Assembly (NCBI GenBank): GCA_036478595.1
Contig: JAZGEF010000069.1
Coordinates: forward strand, 247,635-311,634
DNA: 64,000 nucleotides
Direction: 5' to 3'
From: Granulosicoccus sp036478595
GTDB taxonomy: Bacteria; Pseudomonadota; Gammaproteobacteria; Granulosicoccales; Granulosicoccaceae
Of the stretch, positions 52,888-61,926 are shown one piece after another. The translations under genes were made by a program, and so were the position numbers. How positions within the stretch are numbered: position 1 is the first letter of the stretch; each line of letters opens with the position of its first letter. The notes below the pieces were generated by a model. The model ran no database searches. It was given only the letters and a program-made list of their open reading frames with translations, and was not told the DNA's origin.

Positions 52888-53208
52888 CCAAAGAAACACT
52901 GCCATACCACTTGCAATAGTCAGCAGTAGGTTTCGAGATAGTGCTGCAACCGCAATTGAGAACAGCCCTGCTAGTAAGTATTCATTACCCAATGCGATAT
53001 CAATCTGCCCTTCGGGCATAAGCAATATTGGTGCACACAGCGCAGAGAGCACTGCCACTGGCACATAGCTTAGTGCAGTTTGTAGCCATGCAGGTAGATC
53101 GACTCGTCCGCTTAACAACAAGATCGGATAACGCACACCAAACGTTACTACCATCATGCCAACCACTAGCAATACCTGTTCAAGATCAGACATCAGCTGA
53201 GCGATCAT
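52870..53208 (-). CDS. azlD: AzlD family branched-chain amino acid transport subunit
   Basis: A 112-residue membrane protein with four transmembrane segments and the AzlD opening VVGMMVVTFGVRYPILLLSG. AzlD acts with AzlC as a two-subunit exporter of branched-chain or related amino acids. It overlaps the azlC end by 23 bases, so translation is coupled, and it overlaps the 3' end of rnd by 18 bases. Confidence 0.87.
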   Translation of the reverse strand: MIAQLMSDLEQVLLVVGMMVVTFGVRYPILLLSGRVDLPAWLQTALSYVPVAVLSALCAPILLMPEGQIDIALGNEYLLAGLFSIAVAALSRNLLLTIASGMAVFLWLRFLF

Positions 53209-53938
53209 TGACTAACGAACCATCAGCTTTTGGGAAGTATTGATGAAGTAGCAAACCCATTGAAATACCAGCAATCGCGCCAGCAAACAAACCCAGTTTA
53301 TGCGGTAAAAAATTAAGTACCACCGACACCCCACTTGCAACAAGTGCACATAGCAGCATCGGATAGCTTCGTATCAATGGCACAATGATACCAATGAACG
53401 TTACTACCATCGCGAACTCCAAACCTAAATCACCAAAGTGTTGTAAACGTTGCCCAAACAGCATGCCAAGGACAGTACATAGCTGCCAGTTAGAGTACAT
53501 AAGGCAAGCGGATCCAGCGTAATACCAGCGCCGGCCATCAACATCACCATCGATTTCAAAATGCTTAATGACAACCGCATAGGTTTCATCGGTCAGGGCA
53601 AAGCCCATCGGCAAAAGCCAACGCCTCGGCAAACCCGATAAGTAGCCCCCTAGTGATGCTGCATACAGACCATGACGCAGATTCACTACAAACGTAGTAA
53701 TCACAATAACGATAGTGCCCACACCCTGCGACACTAAACTAGCAGCAACGAACTGCGACGAGCCGGCGAAAACAAACAAGCTCATGCCCATCACCGCCCA
53801 CCAAGACAAGCCGGCCGATACTCCCAGCGTTCCAAATAAAATACCAAATGGAATGGCACCAACAATCATCGGGATGGTGTCCCGTGCTCCAGCGATAAAC
53901 ACTGCCCAACGAAGGCTTACGTTCATGTCGCGAACCAT
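53186..53938 (-). CDS. azlC: AzlC family branched-chain amino acid exporter subunit
   Basis: A 250-residue membrane protein with six or more transmembrane segments. GARDTIPMIVGAIPFGILFG and the central VNLRHGLYAASL are AzlC hallmarks, and FALTDETYAV is also conserved. It pairs with the following AzlD gene. The start overlaps the end of the DNA glycosylase gene by 16 bases, giving a three-gene minus-strand unit. Confidence 0.9.
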   Translation of the reverse strand: MVRDMNVSLRWAVFIAGARDTIPMIVGAIPFGILFGTLGVSAGLSWWAVMGMSLFVFAGSSQFVAASLVSQGVGTIVIVITTFVVNLRHGLYAASLGGYLSGLPRRWLLPMGFALTDETYAVVIKHFEIDGDVDGRRWYYAGSACLMYSNWQLCTVLGMLFGQRLQHFGDLGLEFAMVVTFIGIIVPLIRSYPMLLCALVASGVSVVLNFLPHKLGLFAGAIAGISMGLLLHQYFPKADGSLVNDRSADV

Positions 53939-54558
53939 TCAGGGCTATGGCACGCTCTCCACAAATACCAACTAGCAACGGTCCGGTATGGCGCCCATTG
54001 CTCTCCTACTGCAGCCAAGGCCTTAGGCGCAGGCATTGCATCTTGGCCATAAGCAAACTGATAGCCTTTTCGAATGCCTAAGTCGTTGAGTGGCAGTACA
54101 TCAGCACGACCTAAACGAAAAATCAGCATCATCTCAACTGTCCAACGGCCTACGCCTTTGACAGCGGTAAGCCGCTCGATAATCTCTTCGTTGTTTAACT
54201 GTTGCAGCGTTTTAAGATCTGGCACGATGCCTTCAATATGCTTCTTAGATAAATCGTGGACCGCCAAGGCCTTCGCTTCTGACAAGCCCACTTTGCGCAA
54301 AGTCGACTGACGGCGTTTAAGTAACGCTTCTGCTGTTATTTCACCATCAAATAGCGCTTGCAGACGCCCATGAATCGCGGCTGCCGCGGAACCTGCCAGC
54401 TGCTGATAAACAATGGCACGGACAAGCGCTTCAAACGGAGATAGATTAAATTCGGTCGCGATTTTGTACGGCCCGGCTTTTTGGATTAGCGCGGCCATGA
54501 TCGGATCAGCTTTTGCTAAGTGACGTTTTGCAGTTTCAGGTTTGTATTGAAGGGCCAT
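53923..54558 (-). CDS. AlkA-like DNA-3-methyladenine glycosylase
   Basis: A 211-residue HhH-GPD glycosylase that removes alkylated bases. The hairpin is LTAVKGVGRWTVEMMLIF at about 131-148 and the catalytic Asp is Asp159 (LPLNDLGIRKG). It lacks the N-terminal domain of E. coli AlkA and resembles the short MAG1/AlkA type. It is first of the glycosylase-azlC-azlD unit and is divergent from cmoA. Confidence 0.9.
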   Translation of the reverse strand: MALQYKPETAKRHLAKADPIMAALIQKAGPYKIATEFNLSPFEALVRAIVYQQLAGSAAAAIHGRLQALFDGEITAEALLKRRQSTLRKVGLSEAKALAVHDLSKKHIEGIVPDLKTLQQLNNEEIIERLTAVKGVGRWTVEMMLIFRLGRADVLPLNDLGIRKGYQFAYGQDAMPAPKALAAVGEQWAPYRTVASWYLWRACHSPEWFAT

Positions 54559-54662
54559 ATGAGGGCGTACGCTAATTTGATCTGGCTATTCTGGGCAGTG
54601 CGTCGTTGAACAAGCTATCCTAGCACTTTACACTTGCGGGCATCCGGTCAGGCACAAGCTTA

Positions 54663-55415
54663 ATGAGCCAACAACAAGACAAGCTATTCGCTGAGCCGCT
54701 GGGTGATATCAGTGAGTTCCGCTTCGATCAAGGCGTGGTCGACGTATTCCCAGATATGCTGCAGCGTTCGATACCAGGCTATCAAAGTATCATTGCGCAA
54801 TCTGGACTGCTAGCAGCCAAGTATGCGCGAGCCGATACTACCCTATTTGATTTAGGCTGCTCGCTTGGTGCTACTAGCCTGGCTATGCGCAATGGCTTGA
54901 TGCACACACCCCAAATCCCAGACAATATTGCTATTTCGGGTATCGACAATTCACCAGCCATGCTTCAACGCTGCCAAAATATTGTGGATTCATTAGAGGA
55001 TAAGCGCGTGCCGATTACTTTAGAGCTTGGTGACATCACCCGCACGCCTCTTAATAATGCATCAGTGATTGCATTAAATTTTACGCTGCAATTTATCCCG
55101 CCAGAGCAGCGCATGGAGATGATGCAAAAAGCAGCCGATGCGCTAGTGCCCGGTGGAGTAATGATCTTGTCAGAGAAAATCTGCTTTGATGACCCGCGCT
55201 TAGAAAAACTACACACTGATATGTACTACAACTTCAAAGGCCTCAATGGTTATAGCGAGCTCGAAATTAGCCAGAAGCGCACAGCGCTCGAAAACGTGTT
55301 AATTCCCGATACTATTACTCAACACCAAACTCGTATGAAAACAGCCGGGTTCAGCACTAGCACGGTTTGGTTCCAGTGTTTCAATTTTGTCTCTTTAATT
55401 GCGCTACGTAGCTAA
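54663..55415 (+). CDS. cmoA: carboxy-S-adenosyl-L-methionine synthase
   Basis: CmoA makes carboxy-SAM from SAM and prephenate for tRNA wobble uridine modification. A 250-residue methyltransferase fold with the SAM site DLGCSLGATSLAM and the following GIDNSPAML. DVFPDMLQRSIPGY near residue 30 is typical. The stop overlaps the cmoB start by one base (TAATG). Confidence 0.95.
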   Translation: MSQQQDKLFAEPLGDISEFRFDQGVVDVFPDMLQRSIPGYQSIIAQSGLLAAKYARADTTLFDLGCSLGATSLAMRNGLMHTPQIPDNIAISGIDNSPAMLQRCQNIVDSLEDKRVPITLELGDITRTPLNNASVIALNFTLQFIPPEQRMEMMQKAADALVPGGVMILSEKICFDDPRLEKLHTDMYYNFKGLNGYSELEISQKRTALENVLIPDTITQHQTRMKTAGFSTSTVWFQCFNFVSLIALRS

Positions 55416-56410
55416 TGAACGACGAAACGATCAAGCCCAAGCTAATCGACATCGTGTCCGATGCACAACTTGCAGCTGGCTTTAAAGGTACGCCGATGGC
55501 TGTGCACGTGGAGGCGTTAACTGCGCTACTTAGCGAGCATGAAATAGAACATGGCTTCTACCCCAAGTGGCGTGATGCCGTTAAAGCATTACCCTCGGTG
55601 GTTGCAGAACCCGCCTGTAATGACGAGGATCATTGGTTCATAAACTTACCCAATCTCAGTAAGGAACATACCACTCAACTCGAATCGGCGCTTAAAGATC
55701 TTATGCCTTGGCGCAAAGGTCCTTTTAAACTTGGGCCGATTACCATTGATACCGAGTGGCGCTCGAACTGGAAGTGGAACCGATTAATTGAGCACATCGC
55801 GCCATTGGCTGGGCGCGATGTACTGGATGTGGGCTGCGGTAACGGTTATCACTTGTGGCGTATGCATGAAGCCGGAGCGCAGCTAGTGTTGGGTATCGAA
55901 CCCAGCCCGTTGTTTAACTGTCAGTTCAATGCAATACAGCGTTATGCAAACATTCCCAGCGTAATAATGCTGCCCTTAACGTTTGAGCAATTTCCAGCAA
56001 GCCAAGTTTTTGACAGTGTGTTTTCTATGGGCGTGCTCTATCACCGCCGCGCACCGGCAGAACATTTACAGGAATTACGCGATGCACTTAAACCTGGTGG
56101 TGAGATCATTCTCGAAACATTGATAGCACCGGGTGAAGACGACAGTGAAATCCAAATCGAAGATCGCTACGCCAACATGCGAAACCTGTATCAGCTACCA
56201 AGCGTACTTAGAGTGGCGCGTTGGATGGAGGAAGCATCTTTTAGTAATATACGCTGCATCTCCGTTGACGTAACCTCTCCATTTGAGCAACGAACAACGC
56301 AATGGATGCCCTACCATTCACTCAGCAACGCCCTGGATCCAGACAATAAGCTTCTCACTATTGAAGGATTGCCTCGGCCACGCCGTGCAATATTGATCGC
56401 AAATCGCTAA
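55415..56410 (+). CDS. cmoB: tRNA U34 carboxymethyltransferase
   Basis: CmoB transfers the carboxymethyl group of carboxy-SAM to 5-hydroxyuridine at tRNA position 34. A 331-residue protein with an N-terminal ~110-residue family domain (WRKGPFKLGPITIDTEWRS) and the cofactor motif DVGCGNGYHLWRM. SMGVLYHRR is also conserved. Second gene of cmoAB. Confidence 0.95.
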   Translation: MNDETIKPKLIDIVSDAQLAAGFKGTPMAVHVEALTALLSEHEIEHGFYPKWRDAVKALPSVVAEPACNDEDHWFINLPNLSKEHTTQLESALKDLMPWRKGPFKLGPITIDTEWRSNWKWNRLIEHIAPLAGRDVLDVGCGNGYHLWRMHEAGAQLVLGIEPSPLFNCQFNAIQRYANIPSVIMLPLTFEQFPASQVFDSVFSMGVLYHRRAPAEHLQELRDALKPGGEIILETLIAPGEDDSEIQIEDRYANMRNLYQLPSVLRVARWMEEASFSNIRCISVDVTSPFEQRTTQWMPYHSLSNALDPDNKLLTIEGLPRPRRAILIANR

Positions 56411-56620
56411 ACCAGCTACTTTGCCTATCTGCATACGACCAATTGTGACTACTATGACAACACGAGCTAGTAGCAATGACCATATGTCATCATTAAAATA
56501 TTATTGATTTTTCTACTTAATTTCAATGATATAACAGGCTAATCTGAGAACAATTCTTGAATATTTCAGGCAGAATCATTACAAACTGCCAGAAGCTTCG
56601 ACACATACGCAGGACATTTC

Positions 56621-57619
56621 TTGCCAGATAGTTATAATCTCGGCCGTCAACAGAAACCGGCCCTATGTATGGCCATAGCAACAGCTAGATCCGACAGCGT
56701 TAAACCACCGCAGCCCGCCGCAAAAATCGACAACGGCACACGGCAGCAAATTGATGGCAAAGAATTCATCTACTACGATGGCTATTGGGTGCGTTACTAC
56801 CAGCCGCTAGAAGAATCGCTGGCCGCGCGCAAATCACTGATTGACCACCTGACTCGTCGAACATTCCATCACACTGAACCTGGCATCAATACCCCCGGAC
56901 ATCGTCTTGATGAAGCCCGTAGCGCCTACGAAGCCGCTGTGGATCCAGCTTTGAAGCGCGTCAATGCCGCGATGCTTGCTGGCGCATTATTCAATCGCGC
57001 CACTGACATATTCACAGCGATCGTAGAACTCGAAGAGAAAGGCGTAAAAATTAGCCGTCAAAACGAGCTAATGAAAGACTGCGGTGGCTACTTTAAAGAA
57101 GCGCTGGAACTAGGTAAGCAAGTTAAACATCACAGTGGTGAAGAAGGCATAGACGAGCTATGGGGCGAGCCGTTCAGAGCATTTACGATCCCGATAAACG
57201 CCTACTACGAATCTCGATTTATTAAAGTATCGCAAACCATGAGCAATATTGACCTGCTGGCCACGGCGATGAACGATACGTTTGGCGAGCGACCCGAGTT
57301 TGATGGCATCAACGATCTGGTTAGCGCCTATGCTGATGCAGCGCGACACGAATGTGAAACGATGAAATCGGATCGCGATATCTTTGATATATGGCCTAAA
57401 TTCATTGCCGCCGGCGAACAGCTAGGTCAGTTTCAGGTGATTGCTGAGATCGGTTGCTCACCAGAATGCGCCTTTGCTATAGAACATGCTCGCCAAACGC
57501 TCATAATTGGCCGAAATCTAATTAATTGGGTTGCGAGAGCCCGCGTTCCTATGCCGATGAGCACTCGTCAATACATCCAGCGTTGCGATGAATTGAAGCA
57601 ACAAATGGCGCGCTGCTAA
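56621..57619 (+). CDS. unrecognised 332-residue protein
   Basis: I do not recognise this family. The N-terminal ~35 residues are polar and probably disordered. A short IDGKEFIYYDGYWVRYY segment (about 44-60) looks like a small beta unit. The remainder is almost entirely helical, with no signal peptide or transmembrane segment, and two Cys pairs (ECAF..., CDEL...) are not in a metal-binding pattern. The TTG at 56621 follows AGGA at six-base spacing; an ATG at 56669 is an alternative. Monocistronic, between cmoB and ugd with long gaps on both sides. Coding is supported by its length and codon structure. Confidence 0.7.
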   Translation: MPDSYNLGRQQKPALCMAIATARSDSVKPPQPAAKIDNGTRQQIDGKEFIYYDGYWVRYYQPLEESLAARKSLIDHLTRRTFHHTEPGINTPGHRLDEARSAYEAAVDPALKRVNAAMLAGALFNRATDIFTAIVELEEKGVKISRQNELMKDCGGYFKEALELGKQVKHHSGEEGIDELWGEPFRAFTIPINAYYESRFIKVSQTMSNIDLLATAMNDTFGERPEFDGINDLVSAYADAARHECETMKSDRDIFDIWPKFIAAGEQLGQFQVIAEIGCSPECAFAIEHARQTLIIGRNLINWVARARVPMPMSTRQYIQRCDELKQQMARC

Positions 57620-57933
57620 TCACGCCGCCAATCAATTACAAAGCCAAAAAAGTGCACTGACCCACATCTCACCCGTTATAACAATTGGCAAGCACAGCAG
57701 TGTTAATAGCGACACACAACATCCCTTCATACAAACTATAATTTACCGCTAGGGCGTACATCGCCTTCCTCACCCGTTGATTTGTTCGATAGATAGCCGT
57801 TTCGGCACGAGTCTGGCAAGTTTTTCATCGGTATTATTAACAAAATTCAATAAAAAACAAGAGCTTGTCGGGTAAAATCAACTGCCGACCTACCAAGGTA
57901 GGCGCTGTATAGCTCGCCATCAGAGACCCAAAA
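57620..57933. other. 314-base region upstream of ugd
   Basis: No gene is supported. It should hold the ugd promoter and leader. A short inverted repeat, CCTACC-AA-GGTAGG, lies about 40 bases before the ugd start. Nothing resembling an ops/JUMPstart element was seen. Confidence 0.5.
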
Positions 57934-59277
57934 ATGAAAGTAACCATATACGGATCAGGCTATGTTGGCTTGGTAACTGGCTCATTATTAGCAGATGTTG
58001 GTAACGACGTACTGTGCGTCGATGTAGACATCAAGAAAGTAGCCAACCTTAAAAAAGGTATTATCCCAATCTTCGAACCGGGTTTGGACGATGTCATCAA
58101 ACGGAATGTTGAGGCCAAACGGCTGGATTTCACTACCGACATGGATCAAGCAGTCGCACACAGTGAAGTTCAATTCATCGCGGTTGGTACACCTCCTGGT
58201 GAAGACGGTTCGGCGGATATGCAATATGTTGCTGCCGTAGCAAAAACCATTTCAGAACGCATGACGGAAAATAAAATTGTTGTCAACAAATCAACCGTGC
58301 CGGTGGGTACTGGCGACATGGTTGAAAACGTTATGGATGCTGAACTTAAAAAGCGCAGCCTGAATCACGGCTATATCGTTGTGTCCAACCCTGAATTTTT
58401 AAAAGAAGGTGCGGCAATTGATGACTTCATGAAGCCTGATCGCATCGTTATCGGTACAGACAACGAGCACGCTATCGATGTAATGCGTGAACTGTACGGC
58501 CCTTTTTGCAGAAACCACGATAAAATCATTTTTATGAACCGTCGTTCTTCTGAATTAACTAAGTATGCGGCTAATTCGCTATTAGCAACAAAAATCAGCT
58601 TCATGAACGAGCTATCTAACATCGCTGATCGTGTAGGCGCTGACATTGAAGATGTTCGTATCGGCATTGGTTCTGATCCGCGCATTGGTTATCACTTTAT
58701 TTATCCTGGTTGCGGTTACGGCGGATCTTGCTTCCCTAAAGACGTAAAAGCACTTGTGGCTACGGCACGCGGTGTTGACTACGAAGCCGAGTTGCTTGCC
58801 TCTGTTGATGCTGTAAATGATAGACAAAAGCATGTGTTGTTTGAAAAGCTTATGCGCCACTTTGATAACGATATCAACGGTAAATGTTTTGCAGTTTGGG
58901 GCTTGTCGTTCAAACCCAATACTGATGACTTACGCGAAGCGGCCAGTCGAGTGTTAATAGAATCTATATTCGAAGCCGGCGGCACGGTACGGGCCTACGA
59001 TCCTGTCGCCATGTCTGAGATGCGTCACTTCTATCCGGACGAGAAACGCCTTGAGTTAGTCGGTACTGCACAAGATACTGCAATGGGCGCAGATGCCCTG
59101 CTTATCTGTACTGAGTGGAGTGAATTCCGTAGCCCCGATTTGGATGCTTTGAAAAAGAGTTTGAAACAAGCCGTGATTATTGACGGTCGTAACTTGTATG
59201 ATCCAGCCACTATGCGTGAAGCTGGCTTTATTTACGATTGCATCGGCCGACCACAGCAGGATCGCCGTCGCAAGTAA
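57934..59277 (+). CDS. ugd: UDP-glucose 6-dehydrogenase
   Basis: Oxidises UDP-glucose to UDP-glucuronate, a precursor of exopolysaccharide and capsule. NAD site GSGYVGLVTG at the N-terminus, NPEFLKEG in the middle and catalytic Cys266 in GYGGSCFPKD. The C-terminal UDP-binding domain includes WGLSFKPNTDDLREA. The 447-residue length is standard. Upstream of a MATE transporter, murB and, on the other strand, an exopolysaccharide tyrosine kinase, consistent with surface polysaccharide synthesis. Confidence 0.95.
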   Translation: MKVTIYGSGYVGLVTGSLLADVGNDVLCVDVDIKKVANLKKGIIPIFEPGLDDVIKRNVEAKRLDFTTDMDQAVAHSEVQFIAVGTPPGEDGSADMQYVAAVAKTISERMTENKIVVNKSTVPVGTGDMVENVMDAELKKRSLNHGYIVVSNPEFLKEGAAIDDFMKPDRIVIGTDNEHAIDVMRELYGPFCRNHDKIIFMNRRSSELTKYAANSLLATKISFMNELSNIADRVGADIEDVRIGIGSDPRIGYHFIYPGCGYGGSCFPKDVKALVATARGVDYEAELLASVDAVNDRQKHVLFEKLMRHFDNDINGKCFAVWGLSFKPNTDDLREAASRVLIESIFEAGGTVRAYDPVAMSEMRHFYPDEKRLELVGTAQDTAMGADALLICTEWSEFRSPDLDALKKSLKQAVIIDGRNLYDPATMREAGFIYDCIGRPQQDRRRK

Positions 59278-59430
59278 CTCAGTACAAACAATCAAACGCA
59301 TATAGTTAGATCAAAACAATCCGTTGGCAATAAGCCAGCGGATTGCAAAAGCACCACTGATTGTAAACTTTCCACACCTCCAATAAAAAAGCCTATTATC
59401 TCGGTAAGCCCGCCTTGCCAGCGATAGCAC

Positions 59431-60798
59431 TTGACCCCGACATCACCTCCTACGCTGCCGAGCAACACAGCCGGCTGGCACAAGCGTGTCCTGCTCTTGG
59501 CGATACCGATCATTCTGTCTAACAGCACGGTGCCCTTGGTTGGCATTGTGGATACTGCCGTAATGGGGCGCATGGACTCGCCTGCCTTTGTCTCGGCCGC
59601 GGGTATTGGCGCGGTGATGTTTAGCTCTATTCTGTGGGTTTTCGGTTTTTTGCGCATGGCTACTGGCGGCTTAGTAGCACAGGCGCACGGCGCTGCCAAC
59701 CCGCTACAGGCTGAACGCACTGGGCTGCGTGCGCTGCTGCTGGCGCTCTTATTAGGCCTTATCTTAATCCTGGCCAGTGAATATCTTCTTTGGCTTGGCC
59801 TAGCACTTATGGAGAGCTCTGAACGGGTACACACCCTGGTTGCCGACTACTACCGCATCCGTATTTGGTCAGCCCCCGCCACCCTCATGACCTATGCGCT
59901 TTCCGGCACCTTGATTGGCCAACAACGCATGCGCGCGATTTTTAGCCTGCAACTGATACTGAACGTCACTAATATTGGGCTAAATCTTGGGTTTTTTAAC
60001 TACACCGATTGGGGCATCAGGGGCGTAGCAACAGCCACCGTCATTAGCGAATACATAGCACTTGCTGCAGCGCTAAGTATGAGTGGCACACTCTCAGCTA
60101 TTCGTCGCAACAATGCCGCGGCAGGAAATCCTGTAAAAAGCTGGATTGCTGACCCTGCACGCTTGATGGAATTCTTACAGATAAGCGGTGATTTGTTTAT
60201 CCGCACCCTGTGCCTTACGGCTGCTTTTTACTGGCTTACCGTAATGGGCTCCAAGCAAGGCGACGACATTCTTGCAGCCAATATATTGCTAATCAACATG
60301 CTGCACTTTATGGCATATGCATTAGACGGATTTTCGCACGCGGCTGAAACGCTAACCGGGTTCGCATTGGGCCAAGGCAATCGCCGAGCACTGAGTAGCG
60401 CCGTTAACGCCAGCACTATATGGGCTGGCGTCTTCGCGCTGGCATTTATCGCGTTGTTTGCCTTAGCGGGCGGCCCCATCATAGACGCCATGACGACACA
60501 GGAACCGCTGCGAGAAATGACACGGCAATGGTTGCCATGGATTATTTTTTCGCCGCTGATCGCTGTATGGAGTTTTTTACTAGACGGCATTTTTATCGGT
60601 ACTACCCACACCCGAGCCATGCGAAACGGTATGTTGATATCATCTGCTGTATTTGTAATCGCATCAATCGTGCTGGTTCAGTACTACAACAACCATGGCT
60701 TGTGGTTGGCGTACTATATACTGATGATCATGCGAACTATCACGTTGGGTGTTAAGTATCCTGCGGTGTTGCGATCAGCAGAGGCTCGTACAAAATAG
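59431..60798 (+). CDS. MATE family efflux transporter, DinF-like
   Basis: A 455-residue membrane protein with 12 predicted transmembrane segments. ILSNSTVPLVGIVDTAVMGRM at the N-terminus and the internal repeat of the second half are MATE hallmarks, closest to the DinF branch. Likely a cation-coupled exporter of small molecules or precursors. TTG start. The gap to ugd is 153 bases. Confidence 0.9.
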   Translation: MTPTSPPTLPSNTAGWHKRVLLLAIPIILSNSTVPLVGIVDTAVMGRMDSPAFVSAAGIGAVMFSSILWVFGFLRMATGGLVAQAHGAANPLQAERTGLRALLLALLLGLILILASEYLLWLGLALMESSERVHTLVADYYRIRIWSAPATLMTYALSGTLIGQQRMRAIFSLQLILNVTNIGLNLGFFNYTDWGIRGVATATVISEYIALAAALSMSGTLSAIRRNNAAAGNPVKSWIADPARLMEFLQISGDLFIRTLCLTAAFYWLTVMGSKQGDDILAANILLINMLHFMAYALDGFSHAAETLTGFALGQGNRRALSSAVNASTIWAGVFALAFIALFALAGGPIIDAMTTQEPLREMTRQWLPWIIFSPLIAVWSFLLDGIFIGTTHTRAMRNGMLISSAVFVIASIVLVQYYNNHGLWLAYYILMIMRTITLGVKYPAVLRSAEARTK

Positions 60799-60892
60799 AC
60801 CATGCAAAACAACTTCAAGCAATTGTTAAAAGCGCTCCACACCTTGATAATCAATGCCTGCTACTTTCGATTAACTAACGCCGAATCAGCCA

Positions 60893-61906
60893 ATGCAGTT
60901 TGAAAAAAACAAACCTCTAGTACATTTAAACACTCTGGCCTTTGAACACTTCGCTGAACACTACGTTGAAGCGCAATCGGTTGACGACATTGCTGAAGCT
61001 TGCGAACATGCACAAAAAAGCAACTGGCCTCTATTTGTTTTGGGTGGTGGTAGCAATATAGTGCTGACGCAAGATATTAGAGGGTTGGTTGTGCATCCGG
61101 TAGGCACAGACATTGATTACCACACTATCTCCGGAGACGATTCACTTGTTACCGCAAACGCTGGTGTTAACTGGCATAAGTTAGTACTTAACACATTGCA
61201 ACACGGGTATTCAGGCTTGGAGAATTTAAGCTTAATCCCTGGCGCTGCGGGGGCAGCTCCCGTGCAAAACATTGGAGCGTACGGTATCGAACTGAATCAA
61301 CGCCTGGTTTCTCTGCGTGCACTGCATTTACCTTCTGGTGAATGGCGGACGTTCACTAACGATGAATGTGAGTTCGGATATCGCAACAGCCTATTCAAAC
61401 GCCTTAAAGGCGAATACGCGATTTCATCCATCACACTTAAGCTATCTAAGTCGCAAACACTGAATACACAATACACCGCACTCAAGCAGGCAATTGACGA
61501 AGCCAGAATAGAAAAGGTCGATGCAGTAGCGATTAGCCAGCTAGTATGCCAGATACGCTCACAGAAATTACCTGATCCAGATATCTTAAGTAACGTGGGT
61601 AGCTTTTTTCAAAACCCCGTTATTAGTGATACACACTATCAAACGTTGAAAGCCGATCACCCAAATTTAGTCGCCTACCCTCAAATCGATGGGCAGGTAA
61701 AGCTAGCCGCTGGCTGGCTTATCGATACGCTAGGCTACCGCGGCAAACGCAGCGGCGCTGTCGGCGTGCATGAAAAACAAGCGTTGGTGCTAGTGAATTT
61801 TGGAGGCGGTACTGGGGAGCAATTACTGACTCTGGCGGAGGATATCCGCCAGAGTGTCAAAGACAAATTTGATGTCAATCTTAGAATAGAGCCAAACGTG
61901 ATGTAA
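60893..61906 (+). CDS. murB: UDP-N-acetylenolpyruvoylglucosamine reductase
   Basis: MurB reduces UDP-GlcNAc-enolpyruvate to UDP-MurNAc in peptidoglycan synthesis. At 337 residues it is the type I (E. coli-like) form. FAD-binding VLGGGSNIVLT, then IPGAAGAAPVQNIGAYG, catalytic Ser in NVGSFFQNP, and the closing RIEPNVM supplies the Glu. Convergent with the tyrosine kinase gene, 20 bases away. Confidence 0.95.
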   Translation: MQFEKNKPLVHLNTLAFEHFAEHYVEAQSVDDIAEACEHAQKSNWPLFVLGGGSNIVLTQDIRGLVVHPVGTDIDYHTISGDDSLVTANAGVNWHKLVLNTLQHGYSGLENLSLIPGAAGAAPVQNIGAYGIELNQRLVSLRALHLPSGEWRTFTNDECEFGYRNSLFKRLKGEYAISSITLKLSKSQTLNTQYTALKQAIDEARIEKVDAVAISQLVCQIRSQKLPDPDILSNVGSFFQNPVISDTHYQTLKADHPNLVAYPQIDGQVKLAAGWLIDTLGYRGKRSGAVGVHEKQALVLVNFGGGTGEQLLTLAEDIRQSVKDKFDVNLRIEPNVM

Positions 61907-61926
61907 GGTTCGAGTGGTACGTAGCT

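Noticed and set aside
59292..59834. 180-residue open frame on the minus strand
   Set aside because: Antisense to the MATE transporter start region, with biased composition and no family match.
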